Of a DNA stretch of 64,000 nucleotides, positions 9,748 through 20,399 are shown piece by piece. Origin of the DNA: Phytophthora colocasiae. Its lineage: Eukaryota > Oomycota > Peronosporomycetes > Peronosporales > Peronosporaceae. The position numbers were made by a program, and so were the translations under genes. The stretch covers positions 124,001-188,000 of the forward strand of contig JAGKQI010000071.1 of the NCBI GenBank assembly GCA_018806915.1, in the 5' to 3' direction. The notes beneath the pieces were generated by a model. That model worked only from the letters and a program-made list of their open reading frames with translations. It did not search any database and had not been told where the DNA came from. Every line of letters begins with the position of its first letter. Position 1 is the first letter of the stretch.

Positions 9748-10862
9748 CTAATCCAAGAATACCTTGACGGATTTCTTGGTCGACTTGTGCATAGTGCGCT
9801 TTAACTCCGTTATCACCGTCTGCTTGAGCGCGGGTGGTTTCAGCGCCGCATACAGAAATTCTACCGCCATCTTGGGCTCTTCGAGCGGGAAATCGTCCAT
9901 ATCCTGGGCATCCAAGATTTCATTGAAGTCAGTCACTAGCTTCATCACTCGGGACTTAGCGCCTGGAAGCGTAGTGTTCATGGACAGAGAACGCATGGCT
10001 TGTGCGAGTCGTGCGTGATCCTGAGTTTCCGGGCGCCTAGCCGCTAAAACGTACGCCTTCCAGTCTTCCTCAGTAATTTCCGACTCGAACTTTCCCAGCT
10101 CGTACATGCAGATATGAATCAGCGTCCGGTGTTCAATACAGGCACTCAGGGGCATCACAAACACTCGCCCATACGCCCCCTGGTTCAGGACCGTTACTCG
10201 TCGCTTGTAGATCAGGTAACTGTCCATGAAAGCCTTCTTTTCTTTCTTCGTGGAGCCGCGGTACACAGGAGGCACGGGCATGTTCGAACCCGTGGCCACC
10301 GTGATTGTCGGTTCATTCTACTCTCACTAGCGTCTCCGCCGACCATGGGTTCGTCACCGTCGCGCTCGCGACCGCCCTGGCCTGCACTCCTAGCGAACCA
10401 TCCCCAGCGACTTTGGCCATGGGGGGAGAGAACCTCTTGCTTCAAATCCTCGATCTGGCGACCTTGGTGTCCAACTGTTTCTGCGGCCTCCCGCATCAAC
10501 TGGTACTGTTGCACCAAAGCCTTCTGCTGCTCCTCCAGCTGTGCGCTTAGTGCAGCTTGCTTGGTGTTCAGCTCCACTTGGTTCTCGTACTGCTGTTGCA
10601 GATACTCTGTCGTCTTCGCAGCCAGAGCCTCTTGTTGCTGCTGGAACCGGTTGAGTTGCTCAAGGGTAAGTTGCTGGACAACCTCCGCCTTCTTGGCCAC
10701 TTGCTCGACATTCTGTTCAGACTCCGCTTGGAGGCTTCGTGCCAGCGACGGCTCGAACGTTCTTGTCTGACGCTGCGCCACGGCCGCGTCCTCCGCTCTC
10801 ACTCGAGGCGAAATCAGCGCCTCCATAGCCAGGTCACGGCTCCCGTGGTCTGGATTGCTCAT
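9748..10862 (-). pseudogene. gag relic (coiled-coil N-terminus plus capsid-like region)
   Basis: The N-terminal part (10862 down to about 10310) is rich in Gln/Glu heptads typical of a coiled coil (QLTLEQLNRFQQQQEALAAK). A frame change near 10300-10320 leads into the capsid-like part (10299-9748), which ends at a stop after KSVKVFLD. Upstream of the protease the remains of a CCHC zinc knuckle can be read as FKCGDLTHGVFQF (about 9449-9490). Its first Cys codon is replaced by a TGA stop and its last Cys by Phe, so the nucleocapsid end is destroyed. Confidence 0.75.
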
Positions 10863-10902
10863 CGCTTCCGCTTCGCAGCGCGAAGTGAGCTAAAGAATTC
10901 TT

Positions 10903-11200
10903 TGTTGTTTTCGCACTTGTGAGAAGTAAAGCAAAATGCAGAATGAATGAATTAGAAAATCTTAAACGCAAAGAAACCTGCTCGACTAGTCCTGGAGCAC
11001 TCCTGCAGGTTGAAGATGAAGTTCTGCAACTGCAAGGCGTGCCTGATCGTTGGACACTGGCCTGACCGTCGTACGCCGTCCTCGACACGCGCGTAAAGTC
11101 CTTGGCCGCCGAGCTGGTTTAACTTGTCGCCCTGCAGGATATCCTCGTTGCAGCTGCAGGTGGCGAGCTTCAACCTAGCTGCTGGAGCCAGCTAGCGACA
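10903..11200 (-). repeat. 5' LTR of the 5-11 kb gypsy element
   Basis: 298 bp, matching 5323-5630 almost base for base. In the element's orientation it lies upstream of gag, whose first ATG is at 10862, so the leader is only about 40 bases. I could not recognise a primer-binding site in that leader. Confidence 0.9.
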
Positions 11201-11340
11201 ACAAAATTGGATGGGAGTCGGTCACCACCGCTGTGATTGTCGAGTACCGTACTTATCTATCACCCAAGTGTGCTAAATCCATATTGTACAACTCTCTATG
11301 TAAAATCAGTAAAGCTATCACAATTGCAGCGGATGTGGGA

Positions 11341-12177
11341 ATCAACTGGGGATCTCCGATGTCAGATACCAACTTTACATAGGTTCTGAACGTCATTGCA
11401 GAAGCCTGTGGAATATGCAAGACTGTGTCAGGTTATGACGTTTGGCTAACGTCGCACTGTTTCCGGCGAGGTTGTGCTCAACACCGGTTCATGTTTGCCC
11501 CTGAGAAGTGGAGGTGGTCGCTAAAGTTGGTCAAGTGGTAGGCAGGCTGGGCTCCAAGCGAGAAATCAGAAATCAGAGACCGTGACGCGCTATCTACTGG
11601 ATGACGTCTTGGACCGTAAAGAAAGCACATTAGGAAACTCGCTAGCACCCGACGCAGTGCCATGCTCTGAAAACGTGTTGAGAGGCGTGAATGATGTGTG
11701 TACGATACACTGGAACCGGAACCGGACACACCGGACGCTATGGACGGCGACATTACGATATCAGCTTTCGTTGTGAGTGATCTAAAGCAATCGCTGCTAG
11801 TAGGCTTGTACGAGATTGTCAAAGAGGTCGGGTTAAATCAAGTTCTCGTGCAAGGCGGTCAAGATTCGCAACAGCCTGTCGTCGAAGCTGGTGTGGATAA
11901 TTCTACTCTGGTTTCTTAGCTCTCGGATGCTAAGTCATGGCGAGACTGTGTTTATCAGTACTGGAATGATAACGCAGTATTGGACATGTTACCCCAGAGC
12001 GGAAGGTGCACGGATTACGATTGTCGCGAATGAAGATCATGGCAGACTTCGTTCGACAAAACTACAACGACGACCTGGATCGGTTCGAGGTGGAGTTTTC
12101 CGCAGGCGTGCAGGGGGACTTGTCGGTAAATAGAATCCTTAGTGAAATTAGGAAGAGGAAAAGAAGCGTAGTACTCT
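11341..12177 (+). pseudogene. Crypton-type tyrosine recombinase relic
   Basis: In frame from 11401 the sequence reads SGYDVWLTSHCFRRGCAQHR followed by FMFAPEKWRW and VKW*AGW, then, after a frame change, TVTRYLLDD. His-x-x-Arg in SHCFRRG, the Trp-Gly-Trp region and the RYLLD tyrosine are the hallmarks of oomycete Crypton recombinases, which use a tyrosine nucleophile to integrate circular DNA. An internal TAG (about 11539) and frame changes make it a relic. A downstream piece (about 12031-12177, ending ILSEIRKRKRS) may be the C-terminal DNA-binding end, but that part is weaker. Confidence 0.6.
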
Positions 12178-12255
12178 AGCAGAATGCGTATGATCACCAT
12201 ATATTTGTTTTACTTCTATATATATAAATATATTGACAGATATTATCTGCCAGCC

Positions 12256-13197
12256 TCAAAACTCCAGTCGGCCAAAAGTCCAGTTATTAGTGAATTTCAA
12301 GTATACGAAGTTGCTATTGACCTGAAAAATACAAAAATGTGCTACCGTAGGGCTACTCTCGCGGATCCTAATCGGCGTCTGAAGAGTTGTCTGACACCTG
12401 GCGAAATCACTTGCGTGATACTCATCATTGGAGTCGGAGTGTTCGGCGGTGCTCTCCTCCTCATTGAAGCTGACAGCAACTGTGGCTATACGCGCTGGCA
12501 TTGGTGATGATGGCGTACCCAAGGAGTATCGCCTGTAAAGTACGAGCCGTCCACGGAAAAGGGATGATTTCATTCCGGGCAACAAAAGTTTGCCGGAATT
12601 GTCACTCGTAGGTATCTGGTATTGTAGGCGCGATGACACTTCATCCCACAAAATTTGATGTGCGAACAGTGTAAGCCTTCCATCATGATTTCACCGGTCA
12701 TGCTTGAGGTAGTCGGTGACGCAGCTGCGATGGTATGGTTGACGACATCCTCTGCATGTCCATAAAACAGACGCTCCGCCAAGTTCTTGTAGACAAATGA
12801 TACACTCAGTCACGGTGACCCGCGATAGTACTTCGGTAGGTGTGGCACCTCGATCATGCACCGGGGCTCGACATCATTCGGGACGGGCCAAGGTCGGTGG
12901 CCTTCAAGTCGTCAGGCCATTCCAAACTGAACCCATTAAAATCCATCTGCGCGGAGTCATCCACTCCTTCGTTATGTTGCTCATCAGCCGGCGTCTGCTG
13001 TTTCATCATAAGTGGGGTGGGCGTCAATATGACGATGCTCATCATTATTCTTATCATCTAGCAACAGATCTTCAAAGATGCCTGTCTCAGTGTCTTGCCC
13101 TGTCTCTTCGACCAGCACACCCGGCGCGCGCTTTCCCACGGCGTCGGTACTTATACTCAGCGTCACGTTCACGCCGCTGACCTGCCGAGTAATTTCC
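12256..13197 (-). pseudogene. Distal half of a zinc-finger gene relic split by the MULE
   Basis: Reading leftwards from the MULE, an acidic stretch (EETGQDTETGIFEDLLLDDK) is followed, after frame changes, by a cysteine/histidine cluster ECIICLQELGG .. WTCRGCRQPYHRSC (about 12700-12810). Its CxxC..CxxC..HxxC spacing resembles a PHD/RING-type zinc finger, and a stop follows shortly after. I cannot say whether it was a host gene or part of another transposon. Confidence 0.35.
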
Positions 13198-13224
13198 AGA
13201 AAACAGTACAAAGTACTGTTTTCT
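13198..13224. repeat. MULE left terminal inverted repeat, itself a palindrome
   Basis: AGAAAACAGTAC (13198-13209), spacer AAA, then GTACTGTTTTCT (13213-13224): two exact 12-bp arms. The same unit lies inverted at 16350-16376. Confidence 0.75.
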
Positions 13225-13298
13225 TGCTAATCCAAACAGTGAACTCATAGTACTGGAAACAGTATGTATTAAGTTCGCGTACGAACTTAATAATCTTC

Positions 13299-13793
13299 CT
13301 ACGTTCTTACAACAGTTCTGCAGCTTCGTCGAGTAGCAGGGGGCGCTCGACGGCGTCGTCCGCGGGTAGCTTGGTATAGCCACACGAAGTTGATTGTTTC
13401 TCGCTCAAAATCCATTTTTAGTTGCCAAGGTAAGTTTCTAGCTGGTTCCCACGTTAGCTCTCTATGGTTTACCCACTGTACTAAGTAGAATTCAAGAGTG
13501 TGGACCCATCGTTTTGCGTAAAGGCGCTCAACCTCAAATGTCTCCCCACCTCGCCCTCTTTGTGCTTGCCTTCCTCGAAATAAACCGTTCCCACTCTGCG
13601 GTCGAAACGCCGGGTCCTCTTCAGGGGGAGCCCGATTAGTTAGATTTTGGTTGACTCTCAATCTGTAAAAGGAGCCGTCGAGATTGCGTTGGAAGTTGCG
13701 TGTGTGTTTTCCTCTCTTGTTCAAAGGCGCCATAACAGAAATTGTAGAATGGCATGCATCTAGTGCTATTATAGTTGAGGACGTGTAATGCAT
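13299..13793 (-). CDS. Stand-alone chromodomain protein inside the MULE
   Basis: This ORF has up to 164 codons; an internal ATG at 13733 (MAPLNKRGKHTRNFQRN) is a plausible true start because the first 20 codons look non-coding. The basic N-terminal half is followed by a chromodomain: FEVERLYAKRWVHTLEFYLV then NHRELTWEPARNLP, with the usual aromatic cage positions and the WEP motif. A basic Arg-rich tail follows. It lies between the transposase relic and the left MULE end on the same strand, separated from the transposase by about 490 bp of AT-rich DNA in which I see no gene. Chromodomains bind methylated histone tails, so a role in targeting is conceivable. Unlike the transposase, it has no frame break. 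Confidence 0.6.
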   Translation of the reverse strand: MHYTSSTIIALDACHSTISVMAPLNKRGKHTRNFQRNLDGSFYRLRVNQNLTNRAPPEEDPAFRPQSGNGLFRGRQAQRGRGGETFEVERLYAKRWVHTLEFYLVQWVNHRELTWEPARNLPWQLKMDFERETINFVWLYQATRGRRRRAPPATRRSCRTVVRT

Positions 13794-14285
13794 AAAAAGC
13801 GATGCCGTTTGCTAAAAAAAAATGAATTGTAAACGTCTCCAAAACACAAAACAAATTCACAAAACACAAATACACCTAAAGAATTCAATATTTTAATGTC
13901 CAAGTCTGGGACGCTGCAGTCGAGATCTTATAACTCGCAAACAAGAAACACTGTTTCATACAATTTTTAGTATAGACACCCCAAGGGAACAACTGAAAAT
14001 GTTATTGGATTACAATTTCGAAATTTCAATACTGGACGATCTGAAGTGCTTCCAAAACATGACTTGTGAAGCAAAGTTTTAAAGATAATATTCAGCTAAA
14101 TTTGATTTGCAATTACAAAATGCAAAAAAAACAATTACTTTAATAGGAAAGAAATTGTATTTTTAATATAAAGAAACAGAGTCGGGAATCACTATAGCTA
14201 TCCTCATAGAGCATTACGAGCTTGTTTTCGTTTGTGGGAAGGCTTGGGTCCTGGCTTCAGCCCACGTTTACCAATACGGTCTGGG

Positions 14286-16141
14286 TCACTCTGAAAATGA
14301 GGAACAATCATGGATGAGTGTGACATCTGTAGGCCAAGGCTTGAACGTGAAAGTGTATGTGTCTTGAAAATGCCCAATTGAAGTTCTAATCTTGTCGTAT
14401 AGCTCTTCAAATCTGCTACCATTGTGAACGGCAGCGCAAATTGCATGAATGCACGGAAAATTTTCATCCTTCCAATTGCCACACGTACACTCAGTGGCCG
14501 GAAGATCAACTACGCGCCAGGGGTGGATATATCCATGCTTGCTCTGGGGACCAAGGTGCTGAACCGAAAAAGCGCCATGTAGGAGAGGAGTTATTGCGCA
14601 CATTGAAGCAGCCTTGGCTCGATCTTCCAGCTCCCTTTGCAATAGAGGAACCAAACGATGTCCACCGCTGTTACTAATCCATTTCGACGCCAATTGTCGT
14701 TTTTCAGACGTGAGTTCACTAAGGCGCTTGAAGTACATGTGAAATGAGTCAAGATGTTTGGAACTCCTCATTTCATTACCCATCCAATTGTTAGCTTGTT
14801 CGGACAAATTTGAGGTAATTTCTCCGAACGTTGGCAGTCCGTATGTTTCGCAAAATTTGTGTTTGACCCAATGTTTCTGGTCGATGTTGTCCAGATATTC
14901 TACTGCCTTGGGTTTAGAAGCCAGTAATTCACTTCGAAAAAGCTTGTAGTCATTTTCGCAGTCGCAACGAGCCATAGAACAAATTATGCGCCTGTCGTCG
15001 ATAGAAAGCTTGGCACCAGAACGATTGATGTTATCCATAATATGTCTTAGACAGTAGCGGTGTCCTGCTGAAGGATAAACCTCGGCAACGGCGGACAAGA
15101 GGCCCTTTTGGCGATCCGAAATTATTGTGATTTTGTCCAACCCAGTAGCTGTTTTCACAATTTCCATGAACCAATGCCAATGCTCGTAGTTTTCAGTCCC
15201 AACAAGAACGGAACGACATGGTTGTTGAAGTCCTTCGCCGTAGCCACAAGGAAAACACCTCGTTTGTTCATTTCGCCTTTCAGGTGCGCTCCGTCGTAAC
15301 CGGTTAGTTTTTTGCACATGTTAGCGATATGAATGCCAACACTCGGAACGAAACATGCACGACGAAATGTCAAATTATCCGCTTCACGGTCAATTTTCCA
15401 GACGCTGCCTGGATTCTTTTCTGTCATTTTTTTGAAATACGACTCCAATTTCTGATAACTTCCCACTAAATCGCCCCGTAGTCTATCCATCTTCATACGT
15501 GAAATTCCTGTTTTCCCCAGTTTGTGTCCCTTTGAAATTAGAAATTCCTGAATAGCGGAGCCCGTCAAGGTTGCAGTTGTTCGGTCATGCATAGGAAGCA
15601 TTTCCGTCATAACCAGTGTTGTAAGTTGCTCAATGTCCTGGGTGGTGTTATGCAAGCATATTTTCTGAGCAGGAACAGAACGTTCCACAAATGGAACTTG
15701 GGTAAAACCAACATGTTTGACGTGGTTATGGGCCAAATTCATCTTTGTCACTTTCCATTTCCCGTTAAATCCAAAAAAGTTCACGAAAAATGGGCATTCC
15801 AGACTTTCAACTGGAGTTTTGGTCAAAAACTTGCGCTCCATGTAGCTTCTTGCATCGGTATTTTGCGTTCCCAGAATTGTTAGGTTTCACACTCGTCTGT
15901 GAGAGGCGAACTCATGTTTAGCCAAATTTTCTAGACGGTCGTACACCAGACCGTAGTTTTCTGCTACAAAATTCTCAGAGTCCAATACAACGTCATCCCG
16001 TAGCAGGCCCAAGTCACGCGCTGCCTGAACATCCGATGCATCAACCACGAAGCGTGCTTGACCGTACTTGGACAACGGTGGAAGTTCGTAGCTTGTGGCC
16101 GGAGAAGTCATTTCTAATGTGAAGAACGAAGTAAAAGACAA
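14286..16141 (-). pseudogene. MULE transposase relic with SWIM zinc finger
   Basis: Three ORF pieces join in order. The N-terminal piece (16141-15887) ends in a TGA with the same frame continuing. The next (to about 15200) carries a FAR1/WRKY-like region (ECPFFVNFFGFNGKWKV .. NHVKH) and the first catalytic Asp (LTGYDGAHLKGEM). After a frame change near 15200 come the second Asp (TIISDRQKGLLSAV), the Glu region (EITSNLSEQANNW) and a SWIM finger (CTCGNWKDENFPCIH). One stop and one frameshift break it. Family and order are clear. Confidence 0.8.
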
Positions 16142-16349
16142 AATAGATTCGTATGATCTATAAAAAAACCGAAGGAGCTGAAGATAAGTAAGAAATAAAC
16201 TATTAATAGTAATTAATAGTAAATGTTGTTGGAAAAGTAAATTAAAGTATTAGCTGCGAACTTAAGTGTACTGGGTTTTTGTTCAATAACTGTCTGGAAA
16301 TATGTACTGGATCGGTAGCTATATCTTAGAGTAGTTTGTACAGACTGGA

Positions 16350-16376
16350 AGAAAACAGTACTTTGTACTGTTTTTT
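16350..16376. repeat. MULE right terminal inverted repeat, itself a palindrome
   Basis: AGAAAACAGTAC (16350-16361), spacer TTT, GTACTGTTTTTT (16365-16376): 11 of 12 arm positions pair. It is the inverted copy of 13198-13224. Confidence 0.75.
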
Positions 16377-16667
16377 GGAAATTCCTCCTGACCTTCCAGC
16401 TGGATACAATGGGCAGCACTCTCGGCCACAGACATGCACGCCCTCGTGTCTTGGTGGCGTCTCAACTGAATTGGGTAGCCCCTGATGTAATTCCAGCACC
16501 GATCGCAAAGCTGAAACGGCGGTGGCCCTTGTACGGCTTCCGCACATGCCGATTCAGGTTGTCGATGCGAGAGAAGTCGTGCCGACAAGCCTCACAAACG
16601 GTGTTACGTTATCACCCAGAGGAGGTCTTTGTGGGGGGCTATGCAAAAGGAGATCCGATATATTCAT
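16377..16667 (-). pseudogene. Proximal half of the zinc-finger gene relic split by the MULE
   Basis: An ATG at 16667 opens MNISDLLLHSPPQRPP. In a neighbouring frame two zinc-finger-like units follow, CEACRHDFSRIDNLNRH and CDRCWNYIRGYPIQLRRH (C2H2/C2HC spacing). Upstream, GTAAGAG .. TATAG could be a 5' UTR intron. The reading runs straight into the MULE end at 16376 and plausibly resumes beyond 13197. Confidence 0.4.
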
Positions 16668-16837
16668 GCTGTCTATATACAACACAATTTAGAACCATAC
16701 CAAACCAAAAAAAAAGTGTCTCTTACCGTCGCACGTGCGACTATGAGACTTCACCCCAGTTAAGCAGAGAGCAGATCCAACTGGTGCGAATCCACACCGA
16801 GAGGACGCCATATAAAACGGGTTATCCCTACCCCTAG

Positions 16838-18162
16838 ATAGCCATTGCATTGAAAGCAATCTGGAAAACAGTTATGTGGACCACGCAAAACCCACACATA
16901 TGTTACACATTTCGCACATGTCTTCCGAAGTGCTACTTCTTCTGTTTTTTACCGTAACCCTTGCGCGGTGTTTACCAATAATATTCGTGTATTTTGCTTG
17001 TGCATATAAGTAGTCGCATATATTTTATTCGGTTTAATAAATACGTTTATAAAGATTTTATTTTTCTCACGTAAATCAGAGTGAACTATGTACAAAAATA
17101 GTAGCGCGACGCGAAGGCAACGACATTGCCCGAGCTCTAGAGTTCGTACAGAAGAAGCGTAGTGGTCCTTTCTCAGCAGAAGATGTATATGACATGTTAG
17201 CTCTCCAGGCCAACTTCCATGCAGATCCGATTACCGCGGTCTAAAGTGATGGAGCAACTAGTTCGATATTTCATTCATGTCAGATGTGAAACTCGAATAC
17301 GAACAACGGCTAAGGATGTCACATATCTTCTGGTTGAAGAGAATGTTGGATTGTACTGATGTTAGTAGCCTTCAAGCTGCCATGTGGACTGTTCAGCGAT
17401 TAAAGAAGCAAGGCTACAGTAGAGGCATCATCATGTCCTGCCAACGATTTTGCGAGAGCTCTTTACGTGCAGAAAATGACTGGTGATGATATTTTGTCAC
17501 GGAGAATAGTATACATGTATGAGAGCTATATACACCAATAGTACACACGACACAATGATTCGCTAGTCGATCCTTCTGATAAGTCACTCATCAAGCCGAA
17601 ACACAAAGATAGGCGTCTGTGCATTACAGCAGCGATTGAATGTAGTTCGCCGAACGCGACTGCCTTCGAACAGTAAATGCTGGGACAGTCTTGTCGGCAC
17701 GTCAAGCTTATCCGATATCGTACACCGCGTGCGAAGCCTGGAAACTCGTTGTAAGCACAACAGGTGACATCTTCATGGGTGCTATGCTGTGCTACTACAT
17801 AGTTCGTTGGTGATAAGATGAAAATGCTTTGTTATCTCGTTATAGCGGTGCTCCGATGTTTCTCGGTCGAATAATACCCTGTACCAACTCCTCAACTTGG
17901 AAGTAGAGAACATCACCGTGAAGATATGATATACTCCACTCGAAAACACTGTCTTCTTCGGAAAGTCGGCGCCCAGCTACTTGCCCCACTTATGATCTCG
18001 AAATCTAGCACCTCCATCTTCTACATCAAATTCTTCAACGTACGGCCAACGAAGTGGACGAGTTTCTCTGTGTAAACAGAGAAACTAATTTGTTGACACG
18101 CTGAAGAAATCCTCTGAAGACACAGAAACATTTTTCGAAGCCTAGCGAGTATACAAACTCGT
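16838..18162. other. No recognisable gene; degraded sequence
   Basis: Both strands show only short interrupted reading frames. A stretch around 17105-17250 (+) reads as protein-like for about 45 codons before a stop, but I could not place it in a family. No terminal repeats or RNA genes were recognised. Confidence 0.4.
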
Positions 18163-18761
18163 TTAACCCTTTCAGCCCCGTTATTTATTCTGTATCATAC
18201 AATAGAAAATCACTCACGACTAGTATACCGCCTATGCTATGCGATTATTTACAGCAAATCCATCAGAAAAACGCGACAAATAGCTAAATGGGATTGGCTA
18301 AAGCAGTGACAGCTGTTCATATTTAGTCTATATCATTGGTTGTATCAAATCCTCAACGCACTTTGAAACGTCTAACAGTCCGATACCTCTCAGAAACGAT
18401 CGAACTGGCTCCTTCAGCTTCATCTTTCCGCCACTCTCCAAGACCAACCTTCCGTTTCGAGTTCCCCCCCCCCAAGGCGAAAAAGTGCGTGGCTTCGTGA
18501 TGACCATTCGCCCGCTGCGCGAAAATGGAGCCAACGAGATCAGGTTTATTGCCGGGCAAGAAAGCTACGTGTCACGTCAGGTGGCACATGCCCCAGGCAC
18601 GCTACCGAGACTGGAAACCCCATCGGCGTGCGACAAAACGTCCAGCGTGAGGCGAATGCCCGCCTCAGCGCGAGAATTGACGCATATTTGGAGGCAAACC
18701 CTGTGCGTATAATTACTGTATTGTTCATGGTAAAATAATCTCTAACAATTTCCTTTGCTTA

Positions 18762-19014
18762 GAACAGGAAGCGCAAGCGCCTAACATCATCTTCCGATGC
18801 TGCCGATCTAGATGGGAGGAAAACGAAGCGTTCCCTCTCCAAGAGGTCACCGCAATCGTGATGCAACTCGTCGACGAGACCAATGCAAACTCGCACTTAG
18901 CGGCGCTGTACAATCAACTTCACCCACAAATGCAGACCTTTATCCGAGCTCAAAGGTTTCGCCTAGGTGCACCAGTTACAGCAACAAAGACTTACTGTTC
19001 TGCTCACTCAAAGT
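18762..19014 (+). other. Unidentified protein-like fragment
   Basis: An open frame of about 84 codons preceded by a possible splice acceptor (TTGCTTAG at about 18754-18761). It reads VTAIVMQLVDETNANSHLAA .. LYNQLHPQMQTFIRAQ, which looks like real protein rather than noise. I do not recognise the family. Confidence 0.25.
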
Positions 19015-19329
19015 AAAATTCTTCCCTTATATTTTGCGTGGCTTGGGGGCCATGGTGTCCAATGCGTACAGGAATAACGTGAGAAACGTCAGGATATGTA
19101 GTTCACGAAAGAGCTGCGCATGTAGGAGAGAAGCCGTAAGTTCCTCGTTGATGTCCAAAAACTTTCTTATAAAACTGTACCTCACGAGAGAACACATACT
19201 AACGCTTAGTAAGACGCACACCCATTGTGCCTAAGTGTCGTGCTCACTTCCACTTTTGCCACCCACCCAAGAACCCTCCAAAAATGGACATCCACTCGGC
19301 CCAGTGTGTTACTTGGTAGAAGTTCATTG

Positions 19330-19820
19330 ACTGGAACTCCAGTCCTCTAGTTGTCCACGAAGACCTACGACACTACGAACGGGATTTCGATTCTGTGTGC
19401 TTCTACAATGAAGCACCTTTCATCACTTGGACGTCTCTGCAGTCCAAGACGTCGCCAAAAAAATCGAGACAGCTCTCTGACACGGTTGAAAAGCACTTCT
19501 GAGGAGAAAGATTGTTCGCCCGTGGTTTCGACTACCGCTTATCTACCGGTGATGTCCAAAGCGACCGACAAGGCCCAACCTACCTACGTCTAGAACACGC
19601 ATTGCGAGACACTACCATGTTCGACTGCGTGAAGAAGATATACAAAGACTGGGAAAAGGTTCCAGAGGTCAACCATCGTCCAGAGCATGGAGGCCCACGC
19701 AAGCCAGGTTTGCCGTACGGACCAGAGCCAAAATCTGGACTGTATATACTTTATTGCGGTACAACTAAAACCTACAAAGCCAACAACCAGAAGACAATAG
19801 AAAGCCATCGTTCTTGCTGA
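19330..19820 (+). other. Unidentified interrupted protein-like fragment
   Basis: Two frames give protein-like text, including FARGFDYRLSTGDVQSDRQG and TMFDCVKKIYKDWEKVPEV, with stops between. No domain recognised. It lies inside the putative second piggyBac relic, on the opposite strand to its transposase. Confidence 0.25.
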
Positions 19821-20399
19821 AGGCAGGTCGTTCCCACGATCTTGCTAAACGATTCCAGGAGCACTCAAGCTCGAATAGCGACTTTGTCAGGGGGGGGGGC
19901 GTGTAGAAGCGGTCTTATCAGAAGTACATTCAGACATCTCACCGATCCGGCGTTGCTGACGTGGTGAAATGGGGCTCTGTCGGCATTCACCTCGTCATCT
20001 AGTTCTTCGTCTTCATCACGTTTCTCGTCGTGATCACCCTCCGAATGCAACTCAGTGACAGCAATGGATGTCTCGACCGTGCACTTGACGCACTTTGCCT
20101 GCTAGTGAGGAACGTGTCCGTTCACCTGTAGGCGTTGGAAGATTGTAGATTTTCTATAGTAAAATCCTGCCTAATCTGTATAAGATCTAAGCACGGTAAC
20201 TTCAATTCTTAAGTTTTTTTTGTCGATAATCCATATTTAAAACAGTACATAACGACATGACATAGCATATTTAGTATGAATATAATTGTTAATGTACTGA
20301 GACAAGTGTTTTTACCGTTGTGCTGTTCTCCGCAGTAGTCTCCCCAGCGCTTGTCGACAGCTCTGTGGTGACATCGTCCTTCTTCATATTGTTGTAGCC

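Larger units (their letters stand above)
5323..11200 (-). mobile_element. Ty3/gypsy chromovirus-like LTR retrotransposon, multiply disrupted
   Basis: Two near-identical LTRs flank, in minus-strand order, gag, aspartic protease, reverse transcriptase, RNase H, integrase and a C-terminal chromodomain, the order of Ty3/gypsy elements. The coding region needs at least eight frame changes or stop read-throughs to be continuous. AAAAT occurs at both outer flanks (5318-5322 and 11203-11207) but is offset by two bases on the right, so I treat the target duplication as unproven. Confidence 0.9.
13198..16376 (-). mobile_element. MULE (Mutator-like) element with palindromic termini
   Basis: A Mutator-like transposase relic with SWIM zinc finger lies between two inverted copies of a 27-bp terminal sequence (13198-13224 and 16350-16376). 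Further inward both ends share TTAAGTTCGC (about 13269-13278 and its inverse near 16255-16264), so the terminal repeats are roughly 80-120 bp and diverged. Read on the minus strand, the flanks are GGAATTTCC and GGAAATTAC, a possible decayed 9-bp target duplication. Confidence 0.65.

Noticed and set aside
13198..13224. Rho-independent terminator or operator from the 12-bp-arm palindrome
   Set aside because: It recurs inverted at the other MULE end and is better explained as a terminal inverted repeat.
18460..18480. Homopolymer runs (also about 19890 and 20941) as meaningful G/C tracts
   Set aside because: Isolated runs of 9-10 C or G with no repeated context; they may be length-uncertain in the assembly.
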